From positions 4,872,501 to 4,936,500 of the forward strand of contig NZ_CP031963.1 of assembly GCF_003443675.1 (NCBI RefSeq): a stretch of DNA of 64,000 nucleotides, read 5' to 3'. Of the stretch, positions 24,721 through 33,291 are shown piece after piece. The stretch is from Aquimarina sp. BL5. GTDB taxonomy: Bacteria > Bacteroidota > Bacteroidia > Flavobacteriales > Flavobacteriaceae. The position numbers were made by a program, and so were the translations under genes. Position 1 is the first letter of the stretch; each line of letters starts with the position of its first letter. The notes below the pieces were generated by a model. That model did not search any database and was not told the DNA's origin. It saw only the letters and a program-made list of their open reading frames with translations.

Positions 24721-26907
24721 ATGTCAACACTTAGATTCCAAGCATTAAAAGAAACCTTAAATCGTAGTTCTGTGATAGTTACAGAGACCGAACGTCGATC
24801 TGTATTGTTTGGCGAAAATGTATTTAATCAAGCTACCATGCTTCAGTATTTGACTAAAGACGCATACAACAGTGTAATGGATGCGATTGATCACGGTGCT
24901 AAGATTGATCGAAGGATCGCTGATCAAATTGCGTCGTCTATGAAGGAATGGTCATTGTCTAAGGGAGTTACACATTATACACATTGGTTTCAGCCACTTA
25001 CTGGTGCTACTGCAGAAAAACACGATGCTTTTTTCGAAACGATAGGTAATGGGCAAGGTATAGAAAAGTTTGGTGGAGGGCAACTAGTGCAGCAGGAACC
25101 AGATGCTTCTTCTTTTCCTCACGGTGGTATTCGAAATACATTTGAAGCCAGAGGTTATACTGCTTGGGATCCTACTTCTCCCGCATTTATTTATGGAACA
25201 ACTTTGTGTATACCTACGGTTTTTGTGGCATATACTGGTGAGGCACTAGACTATAAAACGCCATTACTCAGAGCATTGCAAGCCGTGGATACTGCTGCAA
25301 CAGCAATTGCTAAGTATTTTGATAAAAACGTGAAAAAAGTAAATGCTTCACTTGGTTGGGAACAAGAGTATTTTTTGATTGATAGAGCGCTTGTAGAATC
25401 TCGACCAGATCTTGTAATGACAGGAAGAACTTTGCTAGGGCATTCTTCAGCAAAAGGTCAGCAGCTGGATGATCATTATTTTGGGAGTATTCCAAATAGA
25501 GCTTTGGCTTTTATGATGGATTTAGAGGTAGAGTGTATGTTGCTGGGAATTCCTGTAAAAACTCGTCATAATGAAGTGGCTCCGAATCAATTTGAGTTAG
25601 CTCCGATTTATGAGGAAACAAACTTAGCAGTGGATCATAATTCCTTATTAATGGATATCATGGAAAAGGTGGCATCCAGACATAATCTAAAAGTTTTGTT
25701 ACATGAAAAACCATTTGCAGGAGTAAATGGATCTGGTAAGCATAATAATTGGTCGTTAAGTACCAATACAGGTGTAAATTTATTGGGACCGGGTAAAACA
25801 CCGATGAGTAATCTCCAGTTTTTAACCTTTTTTATTAATACAATTAAAGCGATTAATGAGCACGAAGAGTTAATGAGAGCTGGAATTGCTTCTGCAAGTA
25901 ATGATCATCGTCTTGGAGCTAATGAAGCGCCTCCGGCTATTATGTCTGTGTTTATTGGAGAACAACTTACGTCGGTCCTCAAAGAATTAGAAGGAGTAAC
26001 GGATGGTAAATTATCTCCAAAAGAAAAAACGGATCTAAAACTTAATGTGGTAGGTAAAATTCCTGAGATTTTATTAGATAATACAGATCGTAATAGAACA
26101 TCTCCTTTTGCTTTTACAGGAAATAAGTTCGAATTTAGAGCTGTTGGCTCTAAGGCCAATTGTGCGAATCCAATGACGATCTTAAATACTATAGTGGCAA
26201 AACAGCTTGTGGAATTTAAAAAAGAAGTTGACAAGCTAATTGATAAGAAAAATTTAAAGAAAGACGAGGCTATTTTTAATGTATTAAGAGAGTATATTAA
26301 GAAATCTAAGGATATTCTGTTTGAGGGTAATGGGTATGGAGAAGAATGGGAGAAGGAAGCAAAAAAACGTGGTTTAAGTAATAATAAGACAACACCAGAG
26401 GCATTAAAAGCAAAGATTTCTAAAAAGACATTAGATCTTTTTGAAGAAATGGGAGTAATGAACAAGATTGAAGCCGAAGCCCGTTATGAAATAGAAATTG
26501 AAGAATATGTAATGCGTATTCAAATAGAAGGCCGAGTATTAGGAGATATTGCCAGGAATCATATTATACCAACTGCTATTAAGTACCAGAATATGCTGAT
26601 TAGTAATGTTTCAGGATTGAAAAATCTATATGAAAAGGATTTTAAGAAATATGCAAAAGAACAAATGGAGATTATTGAAGAGATTTCTGAACATATAGGT
26701 AAAATAAATACGAAAGTGAATGAAATGACGGCAGAACGCAGAAAGGCTAATAAATTAGAAGCTGCTGAAAAAAAAGCTGCTGATTATTGTAATAAGGTGA
26801 AACCTTTGTTTGATGAAATTAGATATAGTTGTGATAAATTAGAGCTATTGATCGATGATGAATTATGGCCTTTGACTAAATATAGAGAGCTTCTTTTTAC
26901 AAGATAG
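24721..26907 (+). CDS. glnN: Glutamine synthetase, type III (GlnN-like)
   Basis: 728 residues from the ATG at 24721; an in-frame TTG at 24700 overlaps the promoter element and is rejected. GSIII hallmarks are the long chain, FGENVFNQATMLQYL, KGVTHYTHWFQPLTGATAEK near the N-terminus, NASLGWEQEYFLID, RHNEVAPNQFELAPIYEE, GSGKHNNWS and NRTSPFAFTGNKFEFRAVGS. GSIII forms dodecamers unrelated in packing to GSI and is the common ammonia-assimilating enzyme in Bacteroidota. Its presence beside GSII gives two isoenzymes at one locus. Confidence 0.95.
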   Translation: MSTLRFQALKETLNRSSVIVTETERRSVLFGENVFNQATMLQYLTKDAYNSVMDAIDHGAKIDRRIADQIASSMKEWSLSKGVTHYTHWFQPLTGATAEKHDAFFETIGNGQGIEKFGGGQLVQQEPDASSFPHGGIRNTFEARGYTAWDPTSPAFIYGTTLCIPTVFVAYTGEALDYKTPLLRALQAVDTAATAIAKYFDKNVKKVNASLGWEQEYFLIDRALVESRPDLVMTGRTLLGHSSAKGQQLDDHYFGSIPNRALAFMMDLEVECMLLGIPVKTRHNEVAPNQFELAPIYEETNLAVDHNSLLMDIMEKVASRHNLKVLLHEKPFAGVNGSGKHNNWSLSTNTGVNLLGPGKTPMSNLQFLTFFINTIKAINEHEELMRAGIASASNDHRLGANEAPPAIMSVFIGEQLTSVLKELEGVTDGKLSPKEKTDLKLNVVGKIPEILLDNTDRNRTSPFAFTGNKFEFRAVGSKANCANPMTILNTIVAKQLVEFKKEVDKLIDKKNLKKDEAIFNVLREYIKKSKDILFEGNGYGEEWEKEAKKRGLSNNKTTPEALKAKISKKTLDLFEEMGVMNKIEAEARYEIEIEEYVMRIQIEGRVLGDIARNHIIPTAIKYQNMLISNVSGLKNLYEKDFKKYAKEQMEIIEEISEHIGKINTKVNEMTAERRKANKLEAAEKKAADYCNKVKPLFDEIRYSCDKLELLIDDELWPLTKYRELLFTR

Positions 26908-27235
26908 GTAAGAATTAACTGACTAATGATGTTTTTTGTTTTATTATTAACAAAAAATTAATATCTGTTAAACCCTTGACAAATCCATAGGAAGTTGCTG
27001 ATTTTATGGGTTTTCCGTAATGCATTTTGTCGAATTCTTACAGAATTTCCAAAAATACCCTTAATGTTTTCCTAAATTTGCAGTGTTAGCAATGATCTAT
27101 AGGTTTTTGCTTGATAAATCCCCCAGATTTTTTTAGAAAAAGAGCGTTAGGTGTAATTACCTACGACTCCTTTGTACACCCCAAAATGTTTAATACTTAA
27201 ATTGAATTATTAATCAAATTTAATATATTTTACGT
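26908..27235 (+). promoter_or_regulatory. Curli operon upstream region with -7 element and dyads
   Basis: 328 bases without a gene. TAAATTTG at 27073-27080 matches the Bacteroidota -7 element, implying a 5' leader of about 150 bases. In that leader are TAGGTGTAATTACCTA (27148-27163, an AGGT/ACCT dyad) and, overlapping it, GGTGTA pairing with TACACC 22 bases on (27150-27179). These could be a regulator site or an RNA hairpin controlling the operon. No CsgD-like gene is nearby. Confidence 0.45.
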
Positions 27236-28426
27236 ATGAAAAAAGTAATTTTTAGTCTAGCAACTTTATTAAGCGCGTCAGTGATGGTTGCACAGTCGAA
27301 CGTTAGTAGTGTTGATCAATCTGGTGATATGAATGGAGCCAATATTACACAGGTAGGTTTAGCAAATACTAATACAACTACTCAATTAGGAGGAGGGAAT
27401 AGTGCAGAAGCTATACAAGGTAGTGAAGCATTTACTTCTAGAAATGGAATAGTTACGCAAACGCAAACAGGTGATAAAAACACTGCATTTGCACAGCACG
27501 AAGAAGATAGAAACGAAGTTTTTCAAGAGCAAATAGGAAATGGGAATTCTGCTTCTGCTACTCAAAACTTATTAAACTTCGGAGGAGATAATCTAGCCGT
27601 GCAGGTACAAGAAGGTAACGGTAATACAGCCACTATCTCGCAAGAGGGAGCAGGTTTCTTCGGAGATGGGTCTTTAAACCAAGCGGGTCAAGGTCAGTTC
27701 GGAGATGCTAATACAGCTACTACGTCTCAAGGAGGTGAAGAAAATTTCAGTATAATCATTCAGGACGGTTCTTTCAATACTGCGTCAATGGCTCAGGTTG
27801 GAGATGTCAACTTTGCGGACCAAGCACAAACAGGAGAAGCTAATCTTGGTACTGGTGAGCAATGGGGAACAAACAATACACTAATTCAGGTACAAACTGG
27901 TGGTGGTAATGTTGCGACTTCTCTTCAAGGAAGTAGTTTGTTTGATTCTAGAGGAGGAATAGTAGATCAGTTACAATCAGGTGACGAGAATGAAGCGTAT
28001 GCTCAACATGAAGAAGATGCTAACGTTATTGTTCAAACTCAACTTGGTGATGGTAACTCTGTTTCTGCAACTCAGAATTTAGCTTTCTTTGGTGGAGAAA
28101 ACGTTGCTGATCAGTTTCAGTTAGGTAATGGAAACGTTGCGACTGCATCTCAGGAAGGTGATTTTGGTATTTTCGGAGAAGGAAACTTAGTACTTCAAGG
28201 ACAAATAGGAGATGAAAATATTGCAGAATCTTTCCAAAATGGAGCTAGTAATGTGAGTGATATATTCCAAGTAGGTGATTCTAACTTCGCAAGAGATACT
28301 CAGTTTGGTGAAGGTAATACTACTTTTGTTACTCAAACAGGAGAGTCTCATAGCAGTATCATTCTTCAAAGTGGAACAGGAAACGCTGCTGTGGTAACAC
28401 AGAGTGGTTCTGGAGGAGAGCTTTAA
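27236..28426 (+). CDS. Curlin-repeat amyloid subunit (CsgA-like)
   Basis: 396 residues: signal peptide 1-19, then an almost continuous array of curlin-type repeats Q-x-G-x-x-N-x-A-x-x-x-Q. Canonical CsgA has five such repeats in about 150 residues; this one is far longer. Residues ~52-212 and ~222-381 are a duplication of each other, offset 170 residues (QHEED at 87-91 and 257-261, GIV at 71 and 241, ATQNL at 108 and 278). The repeats stack as a beta-solenoid amyloid fibril. First gene of the csg operon, with a hairpin after it. Confidence 0.93.
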   Translation: MKKVIFSLATLLSASVMVAQSNVSSVDQSGDMNGANITQVGLANTNTTTQLGGGNSAEAIQGSEAFTSRNGIVTQTQTGDKNTAFAQHEEDRNEVFQEQIGNGNSASATQNLLNFGGDNLAVQVQEGNGNTATISQEGAGFFGDGSLNQAGQGQFGDANTATTSQGGEENFSIIIQDGSFNTASMAQVGDVNFADQAQTGEANLGTGEQWGTNNTLIQVQTGGGNVATSLQGSSLFDSRGGIVDQLQSGDENEAYAQHEEDANVIVQTQLGDGNSVSATQNLAFFGGENVADQFQLGNGNVATASQEGDFGIFGEGNLVLQGQIGDENIAESFQNGASNVSDIFQVGDSNFARDTQFGEGNTTFVTQTGESHSSIILQSGTGNAAVVTQSGSGGEL

Positions 28427-28446
28427 GAAATAATTTTAATATATTT

Positions 28447-28486
28447 GAGAGAGTTGCACTATCTTTAAGGTAGTGTAACTCTTTTA
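28447..28486 (+). terminator. Intra-operon hairpin after the first curlin gene
   Basis: Stem AGAGTTGCACTA/TAGTGTAACTCT (28450-28461 and 28471-28482, one G-U pair) with a nine-base loop, then TTTTACTACTTTT. The T-tract is interrupted, so it probably lets part of the transcription through. It could make subunit mRNA more abundant than mRNA for the secretion genes or protect the upstream 3' end. Confidence 0.7.
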
Positions 28487-28507
28487 CTACTTTTAATACC
28501 TTTATCA

Positions 28508-29023
28508 ATGAAAAAATATATCACACTTTGCTTTGTTGCTTGTAGTTTATTGTTTTTTGGAAATGTGTATGCCCAAAACACAGAAAATCAAGAGGAATCA
28601 TTGGTAGAAAGTCAGGAGCGATTTATTACATTAAATCAATTGCAGAATAATACAGCGGTTCAAGTGGCTAGGGAGAATATGGCTGGAAATAGTACAGTGT
28701 TTATTCAACAGATTGGGGCAGGTAACCAGATATTTTCTAGTATTACAGCACAATCATCGGATATTCGTTTAAGTCAGAATGGAGAACAAAATCTGATTGA
28801 TATAAATGAAACATCCAGAGAAATAGAAAAGTTTATTACTCAAAATGGTAATAATAATACAGTTACTGATTTTTCTTTTAATTCTGATATCTCAACGAGT
28901 TTAGAGATTCTTCAGGAAGGAGATAATCTTTCTTTTGAGAAATTCGGGAGTAATGAGTTATCCAAGAACCTAAAGTTTAAAATGACCGGAAACGATCGTA
29001 CAATTATTGTTAGAAGTTTCTAA
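28508..29023 (+). CDS. CsgB-like minor curlin / nucleator
   Basis: 171 residues, signal peptide 1-22 (...FGNVYAQ). Only a few curlin-like repeats are visible (IQQIGAGNQIFSSITAQ, LSQNGEQNLIDI, ITQNGNNNTVTDF), less regular than the first gene, and the C-terminus is basic and non-repetitive (FKMTGNDRTIIVRSF). That profile fits a nucleator or fibre-tip subunit like CsgB. Position between the major curlin and csgE supports this. The symbol is withheld because csgA/csgB are hard to separate in this phylum. Confidence 0.75.
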   Translation: MKKYITLCFVACSLLFFGNVYAQNTENQEESLVESQERFITLNQLQNNTAVQVARENMAGNSTVFIQQIGAGNQIFSSITAQSSDIRLSQNGEQNLIDINETSREIEKFITQNGNNNTVTDFSFNSDISTSLEILQEGDNLSFEKFGSNELSKNLKFKMTGNDRTIIVRSF

Positions 29024-29043
29024 TAAAGTTTACTACTTGCTTT

Positions 29044-29766
29044 ATGAATTTTAAACTGATCATATTATTTCTTTTAGTGTTTCAATTTTCAAATGGTCAG
29101 TTTACAAATACACAGGTTATTGCTAAAATTAAAACCGAGAGAATTGATGATATAGTTTCTGTTAGTGCAGAAGCTGTAAATTCTACGGAGGTTTATAAAA
29201 GTTTAAAATATACATTTTCAATTTTCAGAACTGATTCGAATAATAAGGTTACAAAAAACGATCAAGAAGGTAGATTTACATTAGAAGCTAACGAACAGAA
29301 AAACCTCGCTACAACATCTATTGGAATCGATGAAAGTGATAAGATTGTAATCCTTTTATTGGTTTATGAAGAAGAAACGATTGTAGGTAAAGATCGTATC
29401 GCTTTTAATGAAGAAGCTAATAAAAAGAAAAAAGAAGAAGAATCTACTGAAGATGATGGTATAGAATTAAAGGGTATTGTTATCGAAGAAACCAAGACAA
29501 AACCGGGAAAGGATTTTTATGAATTCTTTTATAACTCATATACATTAAACAGAATAAATGGTTCTAAAATAGTAGGAGTTTATGAAAAACTTAGTTTTGG
29601 TAGAAGTACTATTATTCAGGTTAAAATAGAAGATAAAGTCATTCACGAATTTCTGGGGAAACCAGATATAGAGTATCTAGAGCAAATGTCTAAAGTTGCA
29701 ATACGTAGAGTGTATAAATATTTTAAAGATCTAAAGAAACAAAAGAGAGATATTTTTCAGTATTAA
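29044..29766 (+). CDS. csgE: CsgE curli secretion factor with extra N-terminal domain (possibly CsgH-like)
   Basis: 240 residues, almost twice E. coli CsgE (129). Signal peptide about 1-19. Residues ~20-118 form an immunoglobulin-like beta domain (VIAKIKTERIDDIVSVSAEA, GRFTLEANEQKNLATTS, KIVILLLVYEEETIVGKDRI) that resembles CsgH, the small periplasmic amyloid inhibitor known from Alphaproteobacteria. An acidic/lysine linker (119-140) leads to CsgE proper (143-236; GKDFYEFFYNSY, RSTIIQVKIEDKVIHEF). CsgE caps the CsgG channel and delivers subunits. The CsgH identity is my inference. Confidence 0.82.
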   Translation: MNFKLIILFLLVFQFSNGQFTNTQVIAKIKTERIDDIVSVSAEAVNSTEVYKSLKYTFSIFRTDSNNKVTKNDQEGRFTLEANEQKNLATTSIGIDESDKIVILLLVYEEETIVGKDRIAFNEEANKKKKEEESTEDDGIELKGIVIEETKTKPGKDFYEFFYNSYTLNRINGSKIVGVYEKLSFGRSTIIQVKIEDKVIHEFLGKPDIEYLEQMSKVAIRRVYKYFKDLKKQKRDIFQY

Positions 29767-29785
29767 TTACTTATTCTAAAAAATA

Positions 29786-30193
29786 ATGAAGTCAATCATA
29801 ATAACTATTATACTTATTTTCTCAGCGTATCAATATAGCTTTGGGCAGGATTTAGTGTATAGACCAAAAAACCCTGCTTTTGGAGGTGATACATTTAATT
29901 ATCAATGGTTATTAAATTCAGCAGAAGCTCAGAATACATTTACAGAAGATAATGACCAAAATGCAGATAATAGATCGGAACTGGAACGATTTACAGAAAG
30001 CCTTAATAATCAGTTGTTAAGTCAAATATCCAGAACTTTATTTAACGAACAATTCGGACAAGAAGGTCTTACAGAAGGAACCTTTAGTTTTGGAACATTG
30101 TTTATAGAGATTTTTCCATCTGGAGAAGGTTTGGTGATCAATATTTTAGATACCAATACAGGAGATCAATCTCAAGTAATAATTCCTAATTAA
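29786..30193 (+). CDS. csgF: CsgF curli assembly factor
   Basis: 135 residues, signal peptide about 1-20 (ending SFGQ). The mature N-terminus DLVYRPKNPAFGGDTFNYQW is the CsgF signature, the peptide that inserts into the CsgG channel and forms a second constriction at the cell surface. LLNSAEAQNTF follows, as in E. coli CsgF. The C-terminal beta part (FSFGTLFIEIFPSGEG) helps hold the nucleator. Gap of 19 bases from csgE and 6 bases to csgG indicates one operon. Confidence 0.93.
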   Translation: MKSIIITIILIFSAYQYSFGQDLVYRPKNPAFGGDTFNYQWLLNSAEAQNTFTEDNDQNADNRSELERFTESLNNQLLSQISRTLFNEQFGQEGLTEGTFSFGTLFIEIFPSGEGLVINILDTNTGDQSQVIIPN

Positions 30194-30199
30194 TTTTTA

Positions 30200-31675
30200 A
30201 TGCGTCATAAGTTTTATCAAGTAATTCTAGTAATTTCTTGTTTGATATTGCTATCTGGATGTGGTACCTATTTTAATCAACCCATCACAATAGAGCAAGC
30301 ACGAATCGGTGAAGACACACGATTTACCAAAGCTTTAAGAGATTTTCCTCTCCCAATTGAACCAGTAGTAGTTGGTGTTTATAAATTTAGAGATCAAACG
30401 GGTCAGTATAAGCCCACAGAGGCTGGTAGTACCTTTAGTACTGCAGTTACTCAAGGAGCAACCACTATTTTGGTTAAAGCTTTAGAGGATTCTAAATGGT
30501 TTGTGCCGATTGAAAGAGAAAATCTAAGTAATCTTTTGAACGAACGAAATATTATACGTTCAACTAGAAAAGAATATAGAAAAAATAAAAACTCAAATGA
30601 GCCTCAATTACCTCCGTTATTGTATGCAGGAATTATTCTAGAAGGAGGAATTGTGTCATACGACTCTAATATTATAACAGGAGGACTTGGAGCAAGATAT
30701 TTTGGGATTGGTGGTTCCACTCAATATCGACAAGATAGGATAACGGTTTATTTAAGAGCTGTATCTACATCAAGCGGTAAGATCTTGAAAACAGTATATG
30801 TTTCTAAAACTATATTATCACAAGCGCTAGATGCAAGCTTCTTTAGGTATGTAAAATTTAGTAGGTTGTTAGAAGCTGAAACTGGTTTTACAAAAAATGA
30901 ACCAGGACAAATTGCAGTTTCTGAAGCTATTGAAAAAGCTGTAGAAGCTCTAATAATAGAAGGGATAGAAGATAAACTATGGAATTCTAAAGCTGAACCG
31001 GAAGCAATAAATACATTAGTGGCTGATTATAACGCAGAGAAAAATGAGGCTCAAAATACGGGACTTTATGAGCGTTATTTTAAAGAAAGACGTGGTGAAA
31101 AAGCAGTTTTTGCTAATGGAGGGTTAGCATTGATGAGCGGGGACTATAATAATGCAGATTTATCATATTCTGCCAGAATAGGAGGGAAGTGGTATTTCAA
31201 TCCATATTTAAATGCTAATGCAAGTCTTAGTAAATTTCAGTTGAGAAATGAAGGTGCTTTTTCGGAAGGATTTAATGCTATAGATGTAAACGCAGAATTA
31301 ACACTATTACCTTTCGAAAAATTAACTCCTTTCTTTTTTGGAGGAATGGGAACTGTAAATAGTGATGATTTTGACAGAACTTTTTTTAAGTTTCAGTATG
31401 GAGGAGGTATTGAATACTTGGTTTCTGATCATATTGGTGTCTCTTTAAATGCAACACATAACCTTGTTCTGGGAGATAAACTAGATAATGTTACACAAGG
31501 AAAAAGAGACGATCAGTATTTTAATTTCTCTTTCGGCTTAAACTGGTATTTCAAGAATCCTTTAAAAATGGATAAAGAGCTTCGTAAACAAAAACGGAGA
31601 GAGCAAAAAGAACTCAGAAAGCTTAAAAAAAGAAATCGAAAAGTAATTGAAAATGGTGATGCTCCAAAAGGATAA
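30200..31675 (+). CDS. csgG: CsgG curli channel fused to an outer-membrane beta-barrel
   Basis: 491 residues; E. coli CsgG has 277. Lipoprotein signal with lipobox LLSGC (Cys21). Residues ~22-275 are the CsgG domain (PVVVGVYKFRDQTGQYKP, WFVPIERENLSNLLNER, ITVYLRAVSTSSGKIL, QALDASFFRYVKF). Residues ~298-463 form an eight-strand OmpA-like barrel with alternating aromatic/hydrophobic strands (ARIGGKWYFNPYLNANASLS, TPFFFGGMGTV) ending in LNWYF. A strongly basic tail (RKQKRREQKELRKLKKRNRK) follows. The core makes the nonameric secretion pore for curlin; the added barrel's role is unknown. Confidence 0.9.
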   Translation: MRHKFYQVILVISCLILLSGCGTYFNQPITIEQARIGEDTRFTKALRDFPLPIEPVVVGVYKFRDQTGQYKPTEAGSTFSTAVTQGATTILVKALEDSKWFVPIERENLSNLLNERNIIRSTRKEYRKNKNSNEPQLPPLLYAGIILEGGIVSYDSNIITGGLGARYFGIGGSTQYRQDRITVYLRAVSTSSGKILKTVYVSKTILSQALDASFFRYVKFSRLLEAETGFTKNEPGQIAVSEAIEKAVEALIIEGIEDKLWNSKAEPEAINTLVADYNAEKNEAQNTGLYERYFKERRGEKAVFANGGLALMSGDYNNADLSYSARIGGKWYFNPYLNANASLSKFQLRNEGAFSEGFNAIDVNAELTLLPFEKLTPFFFGGMGTVNSDDFDRTFFKFQYGGGIEYLVSDHIGVSLNATHNLVLGDKLDNVTQGKRDDQYFNFSFGLNWYFKNPLKMDKELRKQKRREQKELRKLKKRNRKVIENGDAPKG

Positions 31676-31682
31676 AACCCTG

Positions 31683-33182
31683 ATGAAAATGATAAAATAT
31701 ATTATAAAAATAATAACGGTATTTACAATATTCACCATGGCCTCCTGTAGTGAAGATACTATAGATTTAGAAGGTTTAGGTGCTGTAAGGGGTAGTGTAG
31801 TTGCTATAGGAACAAATGAACCTTTAGAGAATGTGAAGATATCTACAAATCCCTCGACCAGTACAGTTTTTACGGATGCAAACGGAGAATACCTTATAGA
31901 AAATATACCTTCAGGAGATTATTCGTTGTCAGCGCAAAAAGAGGGGTTGTTAGCACAATTCGAAGGGATCACTGTAATCGCCGATAGAGAGTTAGAAATA
32001 GTTTTCGAAATGGATATAGAAACAGCTGGTAATAGACCTCCTGATGCAGCTATCTTGGATACTCCAGCGGATAATTCAATAGATCAACCATTAGAGGTCG
32101 ATCTGGTTTGGACCGGTACAGATCCTGATGATGATGATACGCTTACTTATACAATAATATTGCGTAATGACGAGAATTCTGAAGTTGCTATTTTTGAAAA
32201 TATCACAGATACTACTTATACCTTGACTAATCTTTCGTATAAAGTTAAGTATTTCTGGCAGGTGACTAGTAGTGATGGAATAAATGACCCTGTTAACAGT
32301 AGTATTTTTGCTTTCGAAACGATGAGTCCTCCAAATAACCGAATTGTATATACAAGATCTGTTAATGGAAATAGTGTTATTTTTTCAGCAAATGAACAAG
32401 GAGGAACTGAAATTCAGCTTACTTCTGAAACTAAAAATAGTTTCAGACCAAGACGGCACGTGGGAACTGGTAAAATTGCTTTTTTGCAATCGGTTGGTTC
32501 GCAAACACATTTGTTTATAATGAATGAAGATGGTTCTCAGATGAGACAAGTTACTTCTCAAGTTTCAGTTGCAGGATTCAACTTAGGAGAGATTGATTTT
32601 TCATGGTCTGATAATGGTTCGAAATTATTATTTCCTAATCAGGATAAACTATATAGTATTAATGCAGACGGAAGTGGTTTAGCTCTAATATATCAAACTG
32701 CAAATGGAAACTTGATTTCGGAAGTTGATCAGAACGACAACAATAATATTATAGTGCTTAAAACAAATAATCTTGACGGCTATGAAGTAGAGATTTTTAC
32801 GATCAATACTTCCGGTACCTTATTAGAAATGGTATTATCGGGAGCGACTGGAGCAGCTGGAAGTGTGAATCTTTCTATAGATGGTACTAAGCTATTATAT
32901 TCCCAGGATGTTTCTGGTTTTGAGAGTAGTGATTACAGGCAATTAGATTCTCATTTGTTTATTTATGATTTTGATGATAGCTCTATAATAGATATTTCTA
33001 TAGAAAAACCACCAGGAACAAATGATTTGGATGCACGTTTTTCTCCAAATGAAGCCTCTGTGATTTTTGTGAATACTTCTAATGACGGAATATCACAAAA
33101 AAATATACAAATGATGTCAGTTGTAGAAATTGCTAATAGAGCTGATTTGATTACTGATGCTTCTATGGTGGATTGGGAATAA
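31683..33182 (+). CDS. Curli-operon lipoprotein with regulatory-like beta domain and TolB-like propeller
   Basis: 499 residues from the ATG at 31683, 7 bases after csgG; an upstream in-frame ATG (31647) lies inside csgG and is rejected. Lipobox TMASC gives a lipid Cys around residue 22. A carboxypeptidase-regulatory-like domain (about 30-95, GAVRGSVVAIGTNEPLENV and TDANGEYLIENIPSGDYSL) and an FN3-like domain (about 115-215) precede a TolB/PD40-type propeller (IVYTRSVNGNSVIFSANEQG, IFIMNEDGSQM-like repeats). Probably surface-exposed and co-transcribed with the curli genes. No E. coli csg counterpart exists. Confidence 0.78.
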   Translation: MKMIKYIIKIITVFTIFTMASCSEDTIDLEGLGAVRGSVVAIGTNEPLENVKISTNPSTSTVFTDANGEYLIENIPSGDYSLSAQKEGLLAQFEGITVIADRELEIVFEMDIETAGNRPPDAAILDTPADNSIDQPLEVDLVWTGTDPDDDDTLTYTIILRNDENSEVAIFENITDTTYTLTNLSYKVKYFWQVTSSDGINDPVNSSIFAFETMSPPNNRIVYTRSVNGNSVIFSANEQGGTEIQLTSETKNSFRPRRHVGTGKIAFLQSVGSQTHLFIMNEDGSQMRQVTSQVSVAGFNLGEIDFSWSDNGSKLLFPNQDKLYSINADGSGLALIYQTANGNLISEVDQNDNNNIIVLKTNNLDGYEVEIFTINTSGTLLEMVLSGATGAAGSVNLSIDGTKLLYSQDVSGFESSDYRQLDSHLFIYDFDDSSIIDISIEKPPGTNDLDARFSPNEASVIFVNTSNDGISQKNIQMMSVVEIANRADLITDASMVDWE

Positions 33183-33254
33183 TCTGATATATGATATGTG
33201 AAGAACGATTTTGGATTTACTTATTAAGAATTCATAATTCGTAATTAATTCGAT

Positions 33255-33262
33255 TATCTTTG
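33255..33262 (+). promoter_or_regulatory. -7 promoter element of purM
   Basis: TATCTTTG matches TAnnTTTG and lies 29 bases before the purM ATG. No -33 TTG at the right spacing is seen. Confidence 0.5.
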
Positions 33263-33291
33263 CGCTTTATTATCCGCATAATATTATAATA

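Noticed and set aside
25905..26465. 186-codon ORF antisense to the GSIII gene
   Set aside because: Fully inside a conserved glutamine synthetase frame; long antisense ORFs arise by codon bias.
27236..28426. Regular short repeats suggestive of a CRISPR or satellite array
   Set aside because: The repetition is at protein level (curlin motif), units vary at DNA level and there are no spacers.
31647..31682. Upstream in-frame ATG for the curli-operon lipoprotein
   Set aside because: It lies inside csgG and would put 12 extra residues before a standard lipoprotein signal peptide.
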